The translations under genes were made by a program, and so were the position numbers. Positions 34,443 through 43,126 of a stretch of 64,000 bases of DNA are shown piece after piece. The stretch's first letter is position 1. Each line of letters starts with the position of its first letter. Below the pieces are notes generated by a model. The model had not been told where the DNA came from. It ran no database searches and was given only the letters and a program-made list of their open reading frames with translations. Origin of the DNA: Paenibacillus aquistagni (GTDB lineage: Bacteria; Bacillota; Bacilli; Paenibacillales; Paenibacillaceae); contig NZ_FXAZ01000005.1 in the NCBI RefSeq assembly GCF_900177815.1, positions 186,001-250,000 on the forward strand, in the 5' to 3' direction.

Positions 34443-34868
34443 TTGAAGAAAGAACCGATCGGCAAGCTGATCTCCTATATTCACCGGCAGAATCAAAAGC
34501 ATCTGGCTAAGTCACTGGCGCCATACGGCATCGGCAGCGGCGGTCAGCACAGCTTTTTGAAGGCAGTCCTTACGACTCCTGGTGTTACGCAGGATCAGCT
34601 CACACAGCAGCTCAAATTCGATAAAGCGACTACCGCGAGATCGATTAAACAGCTGGAGCAATCCGGCTATATTGAACGGAGACCAGACCCGAATGATCGT
34701 CGCTCTCATTTGCTTTATCCGACGCAGCGTGCGATCGATTTTCATCCGAAACTGATGGACATTCTGGCGGAATCCAATAAAAAGCTTGCCTATCCTTTGA
34801 ATGAAGAAGAGAAAGATACATTAATCACCCTGCTTCAAAAAGTCAGCCGAGAGCATCCCGACAACTGA
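34443..34868 (+). CDS. MarR-family transcriptional regulator
   Basis: This 141-residue protein starts at TTG with AGAGGTG upstream. Its winged helix covers residues 45-100 (VTQDQLTQQLKFDKATTARS, then QSGYIERRPDPNDRRSH), the R-x-P-x-x-D-R-R wing being the MarR hallmark. Short terminal helices would form the dimer. It is divergent from the DHA2 exporter gene and from the paired operators, so it is the probable repressor of both. Confidence 0.9.
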   Translation: MKKEPIGKLISYIHRQNQKHLAKSLAPYGIGSGGQHSFLKAVLTTPGVTQDQLTQQLKFDKATTARSIKQLEQSGYIERRPDPNDRRSHLLYPTQRAIDFHPKLMDILAESNKKLAYPLNEEEKDTLITLLQKVSREHPDN

Positions 34869-35126
34869 ACCTGTTACCAAAAACGAACAGGCTTCAAGCA
34901 GCCATGATATACAGGGCTGTATTTCTTTGGCCCTTCACAGAAGTTTAGATTCCCCCTTTTCTCAAGTATTAGGTTTGAAGCGGATAGCTTGATCCCACTA
35001 TCGTGTGGATGCGACATGCAGTTATCTTGTCTGGCATATCTTACATCTCTATCGATATGAATAGGATATCAGCATGAAAGGGCGACACAGATCGGCCTAA
35101 TGAGAGAAGGAGGAATCGATGAGGTG

Positions 35127-36215
35127 ATGAAGTCATGGATGGCGAGCATCGTGAAGCTCAAAAAGCAAATATTCCACGCAGGCATGATAGCCCTAATGGC
35201 TGGCAGTCTTCTGTTCACAACCGGCGGAGCTGTGGCTGAACCAAACATCGAGCCACTGCTTAAGGAACCAACTGCACACGGCTGGAGCTCGCAGAAGAAG
35301 CAAGCTGCTATTTTCCCTGCCTTGAGCAATGACGTTCTGTCTTGCAGCACCAGCTCCTGTCTGTCCAGCGCCCTTAAAAATGTCACTCCTGGCAAGCGTA
35401 TTGAGCTTGCACCCGGAACCTACACGGGCAGCTTCTCGTCTGATGTAGATGGAACCGAAGCTTTACCGATTACGATTCAGAGCCAAGACCCCGCTAACCC
35501 TGCTGTCCTCTCCGGCTACTCTACCGGCTCTGGCTTCAGCCTTCGCATAAGAGGCGACCACTGGATCATTCGCGATCTGACCTTTACAAATGCGCAGAAA
35601 GGCATCCTGCTTGACCACTCCAACCATACGCTGATCACGAATGTAGAAGTGCATAACATCGGCTATGAAGCGGTGCATTTCCGCGATGGCACCTCCTACA
35701 GCACAATAGAGAACGCTTATATTCACGATACCGGCAAGACGGGGGCAGGCTTTGGCGAAGGCGTGTATGTCGGCTCTGCAAATGGTGCAAGCTATGATCC
35801 TAACACCCACTACAACACGATTCGCAATGTCGTGTTTGGTCCGAACATCACCGCCGAGCATATTGATATCAAGGAACGTTCCATCGGCACGCTGGTTGAA
35901 GGCTGTACTTTTTATGGTGAAGGCATCAGCGGGGCTAATTATGCCGACAGCTTTATCGATGTCAAAGGCAATGAAGCGGTTATTCGAAACAATACTGGCT
36001 ATCAAAATGGAAACAGCGTTATTGTCGATGCTTTTCAGCTGCACGAGATCATTCCAGGCTGGGGACAAAATAATACCTTTGAGAACAACACCGTATACCT
36101 TACGGATCCCTCTGTCTTTGTTATTGGGGCATACAGCAGCACATCAGCTATTGCGATTCAAAATACACGCAGCCCTGCAGGAAATATGTATAAGGGCAAT
36201 GTAACGGTTCAGTAA
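35127..36215 (+). CDS. Secreted right-handed parallel beta-helix protein (polysaccharide lyase-like)
   Basis: This 362-residue protein has a Sec signal peptide (basic KLKKQIFHAG, hydrophobic core MIALMAGSLLF, cut near VAEP about residue 38). The mature part begins with a Cys pair and LSSALKNVTPGKRIELAPGTYTG, the typical first coil of pectate lyase/chondroitinase-like beta-helix enzymes. Repeated coils follow (WIIRDLTFTNAQKGILLD, HTLITNVEVHNIGYEAVHF). Asp and Lys residues in HIDIKERSIG are candidate catalytic or calcium residues. The substrate is not identifiable. Start 35127 follows a GGAGG by 14 bases; GTG 35124 is an alternative. The stretch 34869-35126 shows no gene. Confidence 0.75.
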   Translation: MKSWMASIVKLKKQIFHAGMIALMAGSLLFTTGGAVAEPNIEPLLKEPTAHGWSSQKKQAAIFPALSNDVLSCSTSSCLSSALKNVTPGKRIELAPGTYTGSFSSDVDGTEALPITIQSQDPANPAVLSGYSTGSGFSLRIRGDHWIIRDLTFTNAQKGILLDHSNHTLITNVEVHNIGYEAVHFRDGTSYSTIENAYIHDTGKTGAGFGEGVYVGSANGASYDPNTHYNTIRNVVFGPNITAEHIDIKERSIGTLVEGCTFYGEGISGANYADSFIDVKGNEAVIRNNTGYQNGNSVIVDAFQLHEIIPGWGQNNTFENNTVYLTDPSVFVIGAYSSTSAIAIQNTRSPAGNMYKGNVTVQ

Positions 36216-36230
36216 ATTTTTAAATAAAGG

Positions 36231-36259
36231 TTGACATCCGCAAGATCGTTCCATATAAT
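36231..36259 (+). promoter_or_regulatory. Consensus sigma-A promoter of the leuA T-box transcript
   Basis: A perfect TTGACA (36231-36236), 17-base spacer and perfect TATAAT (36254-36259). It starts 16 bases after the beta-helix gene ends. Confidence 0.9.
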
Positions 36260-36265
36260 AACAAC

Positions 36266-36531
36266 TAATTTCATATCACAATGTGATGATTAGAAATAGT
36301 AGAAGTGTAATGACCTTTCAGAGAGCCGCTGGGTGGTGTGAAGCGGCAGTGTGATTCCCTTCGAACTCGTCTATGAACAGCTGCCCGATCATGTAGGGTT
36401 AGACGGAATTCCACCGTTACAGGGATAGATGGTGATAGCCATCGAATGAGATCATTTCTGTTTACTTCGAAATGAATTAGAGTGGTACCGCGAGTTCAAC
36501 CTCGTCTCTATACAGAGACGGGGTTTTTTTG
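36266..36531 (+). promoter_or_regulatory. T-box riboswitch leader, probably leucine-specific
   Basis: The leader contains the conserved T-box sequence AGAGTGGTACCGCGA (36479-36493), which pairs with the uncharged tRNA CCA end, and a terminator stem CTCGTCTCT/AGAGACGGG (36501-36522) followed by seven T. In the specifier region CTTCGAACTCGTC (about 36360-36372) the codon CTC, leucine, is well placed. The downstream gene is the leucine pathway gene leuA, which fits. Uncharged tRNA-Leu should allow read-through. Confidence 0.9.
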
Positions 36532-36603
36532 TTGGCTGAAGACCGGGTTCAGCCAGCCTCGCTTGCTATAGATCTTAACGATACCTATTGAGGAGGACTT
36601 ATG

Positions 36604-38157
36604 ATGAACCGACAAATTATTGTATTGGATACGACCTTGCGCGATGGAGAACAAGTCCCTGGAGCCAAGTTGAATATGCAGCAGAAGCTTGAAATGGCGG
36701 AGCAGCTCAAGCGATTGAACGTGGATATTATCGAAGCAGGATTTCCCGCTTCCTCCCGAGGAGACTTCGAAGCCGTTCAGGCCATCGCCAAAAAGGTTGG
36801 CGATCAAGTGGGCATCACCGCATTAGCACGTGCAGTTAAGACAGATATCGATGCAGTATACGAGAGCATCAAGCTTGCCCAGAATCCGTTGATTCATATT
36901 GTGCTCGGCACTTCCAACATCCATCTGGACAAAAAATTCAACCGTTCCAAGGAAGCTGTGCTGCAGATGGGCGTCGACGCGGTTAAATATGCGAAGACCT
37001 TGCTGCCTCATGTTCAATATTCTACAGAGGATGCCTCTCGCTCGGAGTTCGAATACTTGTGGAGCACGATTGAGGCTGTAGTCAAGGCTGGTGCGACTAT
37101 GATTAATGTGCCGGATACCGTCGGTTATGCCGTGCCGGAGGAGTTCGGTGATCTGATCCGCCGCATTAATGAGCGCCTTAAAAATCTGAATGATGAAGTC
37201 ATCTTAAGCGTGCACTGCCACAATGATCTTGGCATGGCGACAGCCAATACGCTAAGCGCCATCAAGAATGGCGCAGACAAGATCGAAGTCACCATTAACG
37301 GTCTTGGTGAACGAGCAGGCAATGCCTCCCTCGAGGAGGTTGTCATGGGCTTGAAGGTGCGTGAGGCGTTCTATCAGAGCTACACCAATATTCAAACAAC
37401 AGAGCTTCATCGCTCTTCACGCCTTGTCACTTATCTGACAGGACTTGACGTCCAAGTCAACAAGGCGATAACTGGGGAAAACGCCTTTGCTCATTCCTCA
37501 GGCATCCATCAGGATGGATTGCTGAAGGATAAGCAGGTCTATGAAATCATGTCGCCTGAGGAAGTAGGAGCAGACAGCATGGAGCTGATCTTGACCGCAC
37601 GTTCCGGACGGCATGCATTCAAAAATGCAGTGGAACGCATGGGCTTTGACACGAGCGGCAATGAAGATTTTGAGAAGCTGTTTGAACGCTTCCTGGCCCT
37701 TGCCGACTCGAAAAAAGAAGTCTACGACCATGATGTATTCTATCTGGTTACTAACCATCGGACGGTCGAGAACACCTCGGTTATGCTGTACGAATTGGTA
37801 TCGTTCCAAGTCATCAGCAATGACCTTCACCCGACTGCAAGCGTAACCTTGAAAAAAGGCGAAGATACATTCCAGGACAGCGCAGTGGGCGATGGCCCAA
37901 TCGATGCCTTGTATACCGTCATTAAAAATATGGTGGGGCTTGATGTGCAGCTGAAGGATTACAAGATCACAAGCCTGTCCAGAGGCAAGGATGCCATTGG
38001 CCGCGTCAATATTCGGATGGAATACGAAGGCAAGGCCTATGCGGGCCGCGCCATGGACACAGATATTATTAAGGCGAGCGCCCACGCCTTTCTCAATGCG
38101 ATCAATGCGGCACTGCTTGAGGCGGAGCAAGAGAAGCAGGAAATGGCGGCTACGTAA
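36604..38157 (+). CDS. leuA: 2-isopropylmalate synthase
   Basis: This 517-residue enzyme condenses acetyl-CoA with 2-oxoisovalerate in leucine synthesis. The HMGL-like barrel opens with [19 protein letters not shown] (catalytic R-D), has [17 protein letters not shown] for the metal histidines and [15 protein letters not shown], and a [15 protein letters not shown] segment. The C-terminal LeuA dimer/regulatory domain (residues 390-505) predicts leucine feedback. AGGAGG lies 7 bases before ATG 36604, with another ATG 3 bases earlier. It is a stand-alone gene with its own T-box; no leuBCD follow. Confidence 0.95.
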   Translation: MNRQIIVLDTTLRDGEQVPGAKLNMQQKLEMAEQLKRLNVDIIEAGFPASSRGDFEAVQAIAKKVGDQVGITALARAVKTDIDAVYESIKLAQNPLIHIVLGTSNIHLDKKFNRSKEAVLQMGVDAVKYAKTLLPHVQYSTEDASRSEFEYLWSTIEAVVKAGATMINVPDTVGYAVPEEFGDLIRRINERLKNLNDEVILSVHCHNDLGMATANTLSAIKNGADKIEVTINGLGERAGNASLEEVVMGLKVREAFYQSYTNIQTTELHRSSRLVTYLTGLDVQVNKAITGENAFAHSSGIHQDGLLKDKQVYEIMSPEEVGADSMELILTARSGRHAFKNAVERMGFDTSGNEDFEKLFERFLALADSKKEVYDHDVFYLVTNHRTVENTSVMLYELVSFQVISNDLHPTASVTLKKGEDTFQDSAVGDGPIDALYTVIKNMVGLDVQLKDYKITSLSRGKDAIGRVNIRMEYEGKAYAGRAMDTDIIKASAHAFLNAINAALLEAEQEKQEMAAT

Positions 38158-38173
38158 TATCGCTGAAGGAGTA

Positions 38174-38204
38174 TTGGGGCATCGAGTCGTCGATGCTCCC
38201 CCAA
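38174..38204 (+). terminator. Possible terminator after leuA
   Basis: TTGGGGCATCGA (38174-38185) pairs with TCGATGCTCCCCCAA (38190-38204) with one bulge. The tail is AT-rich but not a T-run. Confidence 0.5.
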
Positions 38205-38333
38205 TTCAATTAACGCCTCAGGAACTGATAGACATGACTGACGGGCTTGTCCGCAGCATTACATAATGAGGCCTTCTCAGTGAATCCAGGCATCTCATAC
38301 GAGAAAAACTGCAATATCCTTATGGTCACTTTC

Positions 38334-39158
38334 CTACAGTTGTACGCCTCGCTTCACTTGATTAGGCGAGAGCCCCTTATGTTTTTTGTACAGCTTGCTG
38401 AAAAAGTAAGGATCGCTATAGCCAACCATTCTTGCAACTTCCCGAACGGTAGCATGAGGCTGCTTCAGCAGCTTCTCCGCTTCCTTGAGTCGAAACTGAA
38501 TTAAATAATTCATTGGACTAATGCCCAGTTCTTTGTGAAATAGATAAGAAAAATGCTTGTCGGACATATCGAATCTTAAAGCTAAATCATGCAGCTTGAT
38601 TGGTTCCATGTAATGCTTTTGGATAAAGCGAATAGCGTCTTTTGCAATATGAGAACCTTTGGTATAAGCGAAGTGTCGGACTCCTTCCATCATCTCCACG
38701 AGAAGCGTATGAAAGAGCGCCTTAAGCTTCAATTCATTCCGATGAGTAGACTCAAGCATCCCTAGCTGCAAGCGATGCAGAATATCCGTTATGGTTAACA
38801 GTTCGCCAACCCGCAGCACAAAGCAGGATGGAGCGATGCTGGATGATTCATCACACGATTGAAATGCGCGATATCGAACCAGATAGTAATGAAGCTCATC
38901 AGAAGCTGTATGTAGCACAGGCATCCCCTGCCCGTTCCCATGCACAATAACTCTAGGAGCAAGCAGATTCGATGTCCCCTCTACAATAAATTCCCCTTGG
39001 CCATGAACGGGAAATAAGAAATAAGGGACTCCTTCTGTCATCTGAAGGGGGCAGTTCCCCGTGCTGCGAATGCCCTGAACGATGTAGCGAATATCATCAA
39101 ACTGCAATAAACTCGTACCAAGCTGACGGTCTAATTCGTCAATATCAATCTGAACCAT
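38334..39158 (-). CDS. AraC-family transcriptional regulator
   Basis: This 274-residue protein has an N-terminal cupin-like ligand domain (residues 20-110) and a C-terminal double HTH (residues 175-274: MEPIKLHDLALRFDMSDKHF, then VREVARMVGYSDPYFFSKLY). ATG 39158 is chosen for GAGAGGA upstream. It diverges from an ABC exporter gene around a near-consensus Fur box. The layout resembles iron-uptake regulators such as Btr, which sense a siderophore, but this one lies beside an exporter rather than an importer. It may activate that gene under iron limitation. Confidence 0.87.
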   Translation of the reverse strand: MVQIDIDELDRQLGTSLLQFDDIRYIVQGIRSTGNCPLQMTEGVPYFLFPVHGQGEFIVEGTSNLLAPRVIVHGNGQGMPVLHTASDELHYYLVRYRAFQSCDESSSIAPSCFVLRVGELLTITDILHRLQLGMLESTHRNELKLKALFHTLLVEMMEGVRHFAYTKGSHIAKDAIRFIQKHYMEPIKLHDLALRFDMSDKHFSYLFHKELGISPMNYLIQFRLKEAEKLLKQPHATVREVARMVGYSDPYFFSKLYKKHKGLSPNQVKRGVQL

Positions 39159-39275
39159 AGCGAATCCTCTCTTCTCCTTTCGACCAACAGCAGAAATAAT
39201 CCATGATGTTTCCTGTGAATGCTCCATTGGCTCCACTCAGCAAAATCGATATGATAAATACTATCACAAGTAATT

Positions 39276-39294
39276 GATAATGAAAATCATTATT
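39276..39294. promoter_or_regulatory. Fur box
   Basis: GATAATGAAAATCATTATT matches the 19-bp Fur consensus GATAATGATWATCATTATC at 17 of 19 positions. It sits between the divergent AraC and ABC exporter genes, so both should be iron-repressed. Confidence 0.85.
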
Positions 39295-39421
39295 AATAGT
39301 GATGCCCAATTGTACTGCTGGAAGCCAAGCAATGGGCTGTATCCAGATCAATGCGAATTGCAGCGACATTAGAGGTGCGTTCATGCGCTGACACGTTGGA
39401 AAAATGGAGGAAATGTATGAG

Positions 39422-41149
39422 ATGATACGCCGATTCATGCAATATTATCAACCTTATAAGCATTTGTTCTACCTGGATTTTGGCTGCGCGGTTATCGCTG
39501 GAGCCATGGAGCTTGTCTTCCCCTTGATTGTCAATTGGTTTATTGACGATCTGCTGCCGGGAAGCAAATGGGACATGATCATCTGGGCCTCAGTCGGCTT
39601 GGTTGCCCTCTATGTGATTAATACCGCATTGCTCTATATTGTGAATTACTGGGGGCATATGCTTGGCATTAATATAGAAACCGACATGCGCAAGAAGCTG
39701 TTTTCCCATATTCAGAAGCTGTCGTTTCGTTTTTTTGACAACACCAAGACGGGCCATTTAGTCGGACGATTAACCAATGATATGAACATGATCGGCGAGA
39801 TGGCGCATCATGGCCCTGAAGATTTGTTTATTGCTGTGATGACACTGGTCGGCTCCTTTATTCTGATGCTGTCGATTAACTGGAAGCTGGCTGTGCTTAC
39901 CTTTGTCATTGTTCCAGCCATCATTTGGCTCGTCGTGTTCTTCAACAACAAGATGACCAAAGCGGTTGATCAGCTATATCACGACATTGGCGATTTCAAT
40001 GCAAGAATAGAAGACAATGTCGGTGGTATTCGTGTAGTTAAAGCTTTTTCCAATGAAAGCTATGAAGAAGAGCAGTTCGCAGTCAATAATCAGCGCTTCC
40101 GCTCAACCAAGCTTCGCTCCTACAATCTAATTGCCAAAAACGGCTCGATCAGCTATATGATGATGCGCTTTGTGACGCTGTTTGTCATGGTATGCGGAAC
40201 TTGGTTTGTCATCCAAAATGAGCTCTCGTATGGTGAATTTGTCGGCTTCTTGCTGCTTACCAATGTCTTCTTCCGTCCAATCGAGAAGATCAATGCCATT
40301 GTCGAGAGCTATCCACAAGGCATTGCGGGCTTCAAGCGCTATGCTGAGCTGCTTGATACCGAACCTGATATTAAAGATGCTCCTCATGCACAAGACTTCG
40401 CTGGACTGCAGCATAAGATCGAATATCGTGACATCTCCTTTCAATATGAAGGGAAAGAGAAGATACTGTCAGGCGTTAACCTTACGATTCACAAAGGAGA
40501 GACCATTGCCTTTGTTGGACCATCAGGAGCTGGCAAAACGACGCTGTGCAGCTTGCTGCCGCGCTTCTACGAAGTTGATCAAGGCGCTATTCTAATTGAT
40601 GGCGTTGATATTCGTAAGATTAAGCAGGAGGAGCTTAGAGATCATATCGGTATCGTGCAGCAGGATGTCTTTTTATTCTCTGGGACGATTCGGGAAAACA
40701 TTCTTTACGGGAAGCTAGGAGCGTCGAATGAGGAAATCCGTGAAGCGGTGCGAAGAGCACATCTGGACTCGTTCATTCAATCACTAGAAGACGGCTTGGA
40801 TACCGTCATAGGCGAGCGCGGGATCAAATTATCCGGCGGGCAGAAGCAGCGGCTGGCTATCGCAAGAATGTTCCTTAAGAATCCTCCGATCCTAATTCTA
40901 GATGAAGCAACCTCTGCACTCGATACAGAGACCGAACTTGAGATACAACGCTCGCTCTCAGAGCTAGCCATGGGAAGAACAACGCTCGTCATTGCGCATC
41001 GTTTGTCTACGATCAAGGATGCGGATCGAATCGTTGTCGTTGCAGAGCAAGGAATTGCTGAGCAGGGCTCGCATGAACAGCTCATGCAGCAGCATGGCCT
41101 CTATCATCGACTGTATCAAGTACAATTTGGAACTTTGTTGCTCGCTTAG
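39422..41149 (+). CDS. ABC exporter, fused TM-ATPase (multidrug/siderophore type)
   Basis: This half-transporter of about 575 residues has six membrane segments (residues 15-305) and an ATPase domain: Walker A VGPSGAGKTT, Q-loop, signature KLSGGQKQRLAIARMF, Walker B ILILDEATSALD and switch IAHRLSTIKDAD. It resembles homodimeric MsbA/BmrA-type exporters. Start 39422 lies 11 bases after GGAGG; an in-frame ATG at 39413 is possible. The Fur box upstream suggests export of an iron-related molecule such as a siderophore or its precursor, or a heme-stress role; this is an inference. Confidence 0.88.
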   Translation: MIRRFMQYYQPYKHLFYLDFGCAVIAGAMELVFPLIVNWFIDDLLPGSKWDMIIWASVGLVALYVINTALLYIVNYWGHMLGINIETDMRKKLFSHIQKLSFRFFDNTKTGHLVGRLTNDMNMIGEMAHHGPEDLFIAVMTLVGSFILMLSINWKLAVLTFVIVPAIIWLVVFFNNKMTKAVDQLYHDIGDFNARIEDNVGGIRVVKAFSNESYEEEQFAVNNQRFRSTKLRSYNLIAKNGSISYMMMRFVTLFVMVCGTWFVIQNELSYGEFVGFLLLTNVFFRPIEKINAIVESYPQGIAGFKRYAELLDTEPDIKDAPHAQDFAGLQHKIEYRDISFQYEGKEKILSGVNLTIHKGETIAFVGPSGAGKTTLCSLLPRFYEVDQGAILIDGVDIRKIKQEELRDHIGIVQQDVFLFSGTIRENILYGKLGASNEEIREAVRRAHLDSFIQSLEDGLDTVIGERGIKLSGGQKQRLAIARMFLKNPPILILDEATSALDTETELEIQRSLSELAMGRTTLVIAHRLSTIKDADRIVVVAEQGIAEQGSHEQLMQQHGLYHRLYQVQFGTLLLA

Positions 41150-41214
41150 TAACCGCTAGAATCATAACGAATTGCTGCATGACAAGGTCAACGGCCATTC
41201 GTTTTGACTCCTAT

Positions 41215-41252
41215 GAAGCCTTAATCTCCCCCCGATTAAGGCTTCATTTTTA
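41215..41252 (+). terminator. Terminator after the Fur-linked ABC exporter
   Basis: GAAGCCTTAATC (41215-41226) pairs perfectly with GATTAAGGCTTC (41234-41245), followed by ATTTTT. Confidence 0.9.
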
Positions 41253-41335
41253 CGTTTAAGCGCATTGTCAGAATGAATAGTTGGGCATATGCTCTACACA
41301 GCTCCTGCTGATGCATCATTCCCTGATACATTAAC

Positions 41336-41370
41336 AAGCCCTCGATCTGATATTCAGAAGGAGGGCTTAT
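41336..41370 (-). terminator. Terminator after FAD oxidoreductase gene
   Basis: AAGCCCTC (41336-41343) pairs with GAGGGCTT (41361-41368). It lies just past the stop of the minus-strand gene; the tail GTTAATG is weakly T-rich. Confidence 0.55.
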
Positions 41371-41379
41371 TCTTTACCT

Positions 41380-42831
41380 TTATACCGTTAAATAAATCTG
41401 ATAATCTTTTGCCAAGTAACGGTGAATTCGCTTAAAGTCCGACTGTGTCAATTGATGCAATCGCTTTGAGCTGGATTCTCTGCCGATCAGAATACCGATC
41501 GTTTCTGCGGCAAGCCCCGTGTTTGGCATGATGCGCGCACTGCCGTATGCCTTAATCGTTGCGCCTATATTTTTCCCCACAACGATAACGTTGTCATAGG
41601 ATTTCAATATAAATGAACGAAGCGGAATTCCATATTGATCAGGCTTGCCATAGCTGTTGCCAAGCGGCATATGCTTCGTGCCTTGCAGATCCAAAGGGTA
41701 GCCGCCAATGCTGACATTATCCCAGTGCATCCGGCTGTTCAAGACATCCGCTTCCGTAAGCACATATCGAGTCTCATAACGATTATAATCTCGGATATAC
41801 AAATATTCCGGATACCCGTTAAGCTCTGCTTTTTCAAATCCAGGAATGTTCTTGCGCAGAAATTTCAGCACATGCGGCGCTTCCTTCTTGCCTTTGGCCA
41901 CAGCCTGCTGTACCGACTTTGGATCAGATGGGTTCACATCATAGATCAACAGCCCGTTGATCAGCACCTCCCCATCCTTCTGGTAAGTCATATTCAAGCC
42001 TCGCAGCAGCAGCTGAGCATCTTGCGGCTTGTACTTGCTCGTCACATTGCTGAAGCCTGTCCCAAAGTTCCAATCCACATATGTATTCGGTCCCATCTTC
42101 TTTTGCAGATTCGTTATCGGATACAGCTTAAGCACCTCATTATGCAGACGTGCCCAGTTCACATGCTTGAACTTCAACATATAGGTAGCCGCCATATAAT
42201 CCAAGTTCTTTCCATTATATAAGCTTTCCATGCCGGCAATCCGCTTTGTATCTGCAAGCTTGCTGACAAGGGCATTATGATCGGTGTTCTCTACGAAATA
42301 ATCCGCCATCACCGTATATCGAATGCCATCCTTCGCGATATAGCTTAGCGAGTGAATCGTGTTCTCTTTTCCCACTGTACCTGTCTTAACGTCCACGATC
42401 TGAATCCCGCTTCGAATCGGAAGGCCTTTAATCAGCTTCTGGTAGTACCGGTTGAATTCCGCTTCGGTTCGTATCGCTCCCGCTTGATACTGGGAGAATA
42501 GATGTTTCAGTTCGCCCTGAACCAGACTTTTCTTCTGCTTGTTATTGGGTTGGTCCAATACCATCATCTGTCCTTGAATAAGCTCCCCGCCTGGCTTGCT
42601 GCGCGGATCGAGCATCAGCACGCGCTTCCCTTCCTTTTGTGCTGCTTTAGCGAGCAGCACACCTTGAATCTCACTACCGATAACGATAACATCGTAGCGG
42701 AGACAAGCTTTGCCGCATGAAGCTGGCAGATTGGCCGCTTGAACCGTTTGCATTGGAACAAATCCAATCCATAATAATGAGCATAATACAACAATGATCC
42801 CCTTTTTAACCCAAGTTGCAAGTTCTCTCAT
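41380..42831 (-). CDS. Secreted FAD-dependent oxidoreductase
   Basis: This 483-residue protein has a Sec signal peptide (LATWVKKGIIVVLCSLLWIG core, cut probably after VQA near residue 32). It is followed by two cysteines (PASCGKACLRYD) and an FAD Rossmann segment, YDVIVIGSEIQGVLLAKAAQ. The fingerprint is G-x-E-x-x-G instead of the usual G-x-G-x-x-G. C-terminal VIVVGKNIGATIKAYGSARI and GLAAETIGILIGRES match the PF12831-type FAD-dependent oxidoreductases. Sec export of a flavoprotein without a twin-arginine signal is unusual. It lies 295 bases after the lytic polysaccharide monooxygenase gene on the same strand, so it may supply electrons or peroxide to it (speculative). Confidence 0.75.
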   Translation of the reverse strand: MRELATWVKKGIIVVLCSLLWIGFVPMQTVQAANLPASCGKACLRYDVIVIGSEIQGVLLAKAAQKEGKRVLMLDPRSKPGGELIQGQMMVLDQPNNKQKKSLVQGELKHLFSQYQAGAIRTEAEFNRYYQKLIKGLPIRSGIQIVDVKTGTVGKENTIHSLSYIAKDGIRYTVMADYFVENTDHNALVSKLADTKRIAGMESLYNGKNLDYMAATYMLKFKHVNWARLHNEVLKLYPITNLQKKMGPNTYVDWNFGTGFSNVTSKYKPQDAQLLLRGLNMTYQKDGEVLINGLLIYDVNPSDPKSVQQAVAKGKKEAPHVLKFLRKNIPGFEKAELNGYPEYLYIRDYNRYETRYVLTEADVLNSRMHWDNVSIGGYPLDLQGTKHMPLGNSYGKPDQYGIPLRSFILKSYDNVIVVGKNIGATIKAYGSARIMPNTGLAAETIGILIGRESSSKRLHQLTQSDFKRIHRYLAKDYQIYLTV

Positions 42832-43126
42832 GATGTAAACAATGACACCCCTTCTTTTTACTTTCGTTCCTATTCATTCAAAAAAACAATAATACAAGTG
42901 TCTCACAAGATCTTATTAGTTTCCAGTCTTTATAAATGAAAATATGCTCATATAGGTGAATAAAAAGAAGCAGAATCGCCCACAATCTATTTCCTATTGA
43001 TCAGGAAATGACTGCAAGCGATCCTGCCGAGGTTCTATGGTTGAAAGAGCCCCTTCCACCGCTTAAGGTTAGATGGAACGATCAACCATCAGCACGATTG
43101 AATATAGGCGTCCATTTACGAATAGG

